A stretch of DNA of 64,000 bases from Apoda limacodes (lineage: Eukaryota > Arthropoda > Insecta > Lepidoptera > Limacodidae), in the NCBI GenBank assembly GCA_946406115.1, contig OX291545.1, forward strand, positions 15,700,001-15,764,000, in the 5' to 3' direction. Shown in pieces: positions 63,665-64,000 of the stretch (the stretch's first letter is position 1; each line of letters opens with the position of its first letter). The translations under genes were made by a program, and so were the position numbers. The notes beneath the pieces are model-generated. The model saw only the letters and a program-made list of their open reading frames with translations. It was not told where the DNA came from and did no database searches.

Positions 63665-64000
63665 AATATTTTTTTTTTGGCAGCGGTACTCCATGTAGAG
63701 CCGAACTTGCGACTTGTGAAGCAGTAACCTTTGCCCCGACATAAGGTACTGCTTAGCTCTGTTGAGTACACCAAGTTTTTTGGACGCCAGGTTTACCTTC
63801 TTTACAAATGATTTTGGAACTGCATATCGCTGGAGATGTCAACACCAAGGAGTGTACTGGAATTGTGGGACTACAGTAAATGGGGTTTTATTAGCGGTGA
63901 ACGCGCAGACTTGTGTCTTTGTAGGTTTGAATCGGACCTAGTCGGGGGGGGGGGGTTTACCTTGGACAGAGTGGTCTCTATCGGAGACACAAGTTCACCG
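63665..64000 (-). pseudogene. CR1-like LINE ORF2 relic, cut by the window end
   Basis: On the minus strand it has 'caaagacacaagtctgcgcg' and 'ttcaccgctaataaaacccc', then 'ctgtagtcccacaattccag', 'tccagcgatatgcagttcca' and 'cttggtgtactcaacagagc', ending at 'acatggagtaccgctgcc'. These blocks are in the same order as the plus-strand copy at 56520-56790. A 12-base G run (63944-63955) and several indels disrupt the frame. The element continues past the window. Confidence 0.75.

Overview
The window reads as nuclear, non-coding DNA of an insect, almost certainly a moth or butterfly (Lepidoptera). The evidence is the strong AT bias with no bacterial-style gene packing, and a dense set of interspersed repeats typical of lepidopteran genomes: the 'gtgcgagtcggactcgc' repeat, the poly(T)-headed 'ccactaaggtggcaaacaag' LINE tail, the 'ttataaatgcgaaagt' repeat, the 'ttgatttgatttg'-ended LINE tail, RTE and CR1/Jockey retrotransposon relics, and tRNA- and 5S-derived SINEs. 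Species cannot be told from the sequence. I found no convincing complete host protein-coding gene. Nearly all open frames are chance frames in AT-rich DNA or pieces of dead retrotransposons.

Layout. 0-7.8 kb: spacer with an internally deleted RTE element (2.0-3.0 kb), a tRNA-type SINE (3.3 kb), a 5S-type SINE (3.6-3.9 kb), a LINE 3' end (5.9 kb), a common repeat (6.6-7.0 kb) and a scrap of reverse transcriptase (7.8 kb). 8.0-12.2 kb: a two-copy tandem segmental duplication of about 2.1 kb. 13.8-14.95 kb: the 5' end of a Ty3/Gypsy-type LTR element on the minus strand, with a primer site matching tRNA-Trp. 15-24 kb: spacer with hairpin elements, SINE heads and a second RTE relic. 24.8-25.2 kb: a minisatellite. 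26.1-27.9 kb: a TIR-bounded element carrying a short LTR, a 5S-derived piece and a tandem dimer. 29.3-31.5 kb: shuffled local duplications, then 1.2 kb of LINE C-terminal coding sequence. 33-38 kb: a few weak signals of host transcription (CCAAT/TATA motifs, an open stretch ending in a strong donor site, a possible 5' leader exon). 41.3-42.2 kb: an inverted-repeat element enclosing another LTR scrap. 42.7-44.7 kb: repeats. 48.3-50.2 kb: a block with extreme G-over-C skew. 53-57 kb: a nest of Jockey and CR1-like relics with one LINE inserted into another. 57-64 kb: more LINE, SINE and repeat fragments, ending in a CR1-like relic cut by the window edge.

Nothing here works as a gene system. The history is one of repeated retrotransposition, nesting and local duplication. 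The items most worth checking are the strand-skewed block at 48.3-50.2 kb, the perfect hairpin at the deletion junction of the RTE element at 2.45 kb, the tandem duplication at 8-12 kb, the short and long LTR forms of the tRNA-Trp-primed element, and the candidate exons near 34.4 and 37.5 kb. All similarity calls rest on pattern recognition and on comparing copies inside the window; no database search was run.
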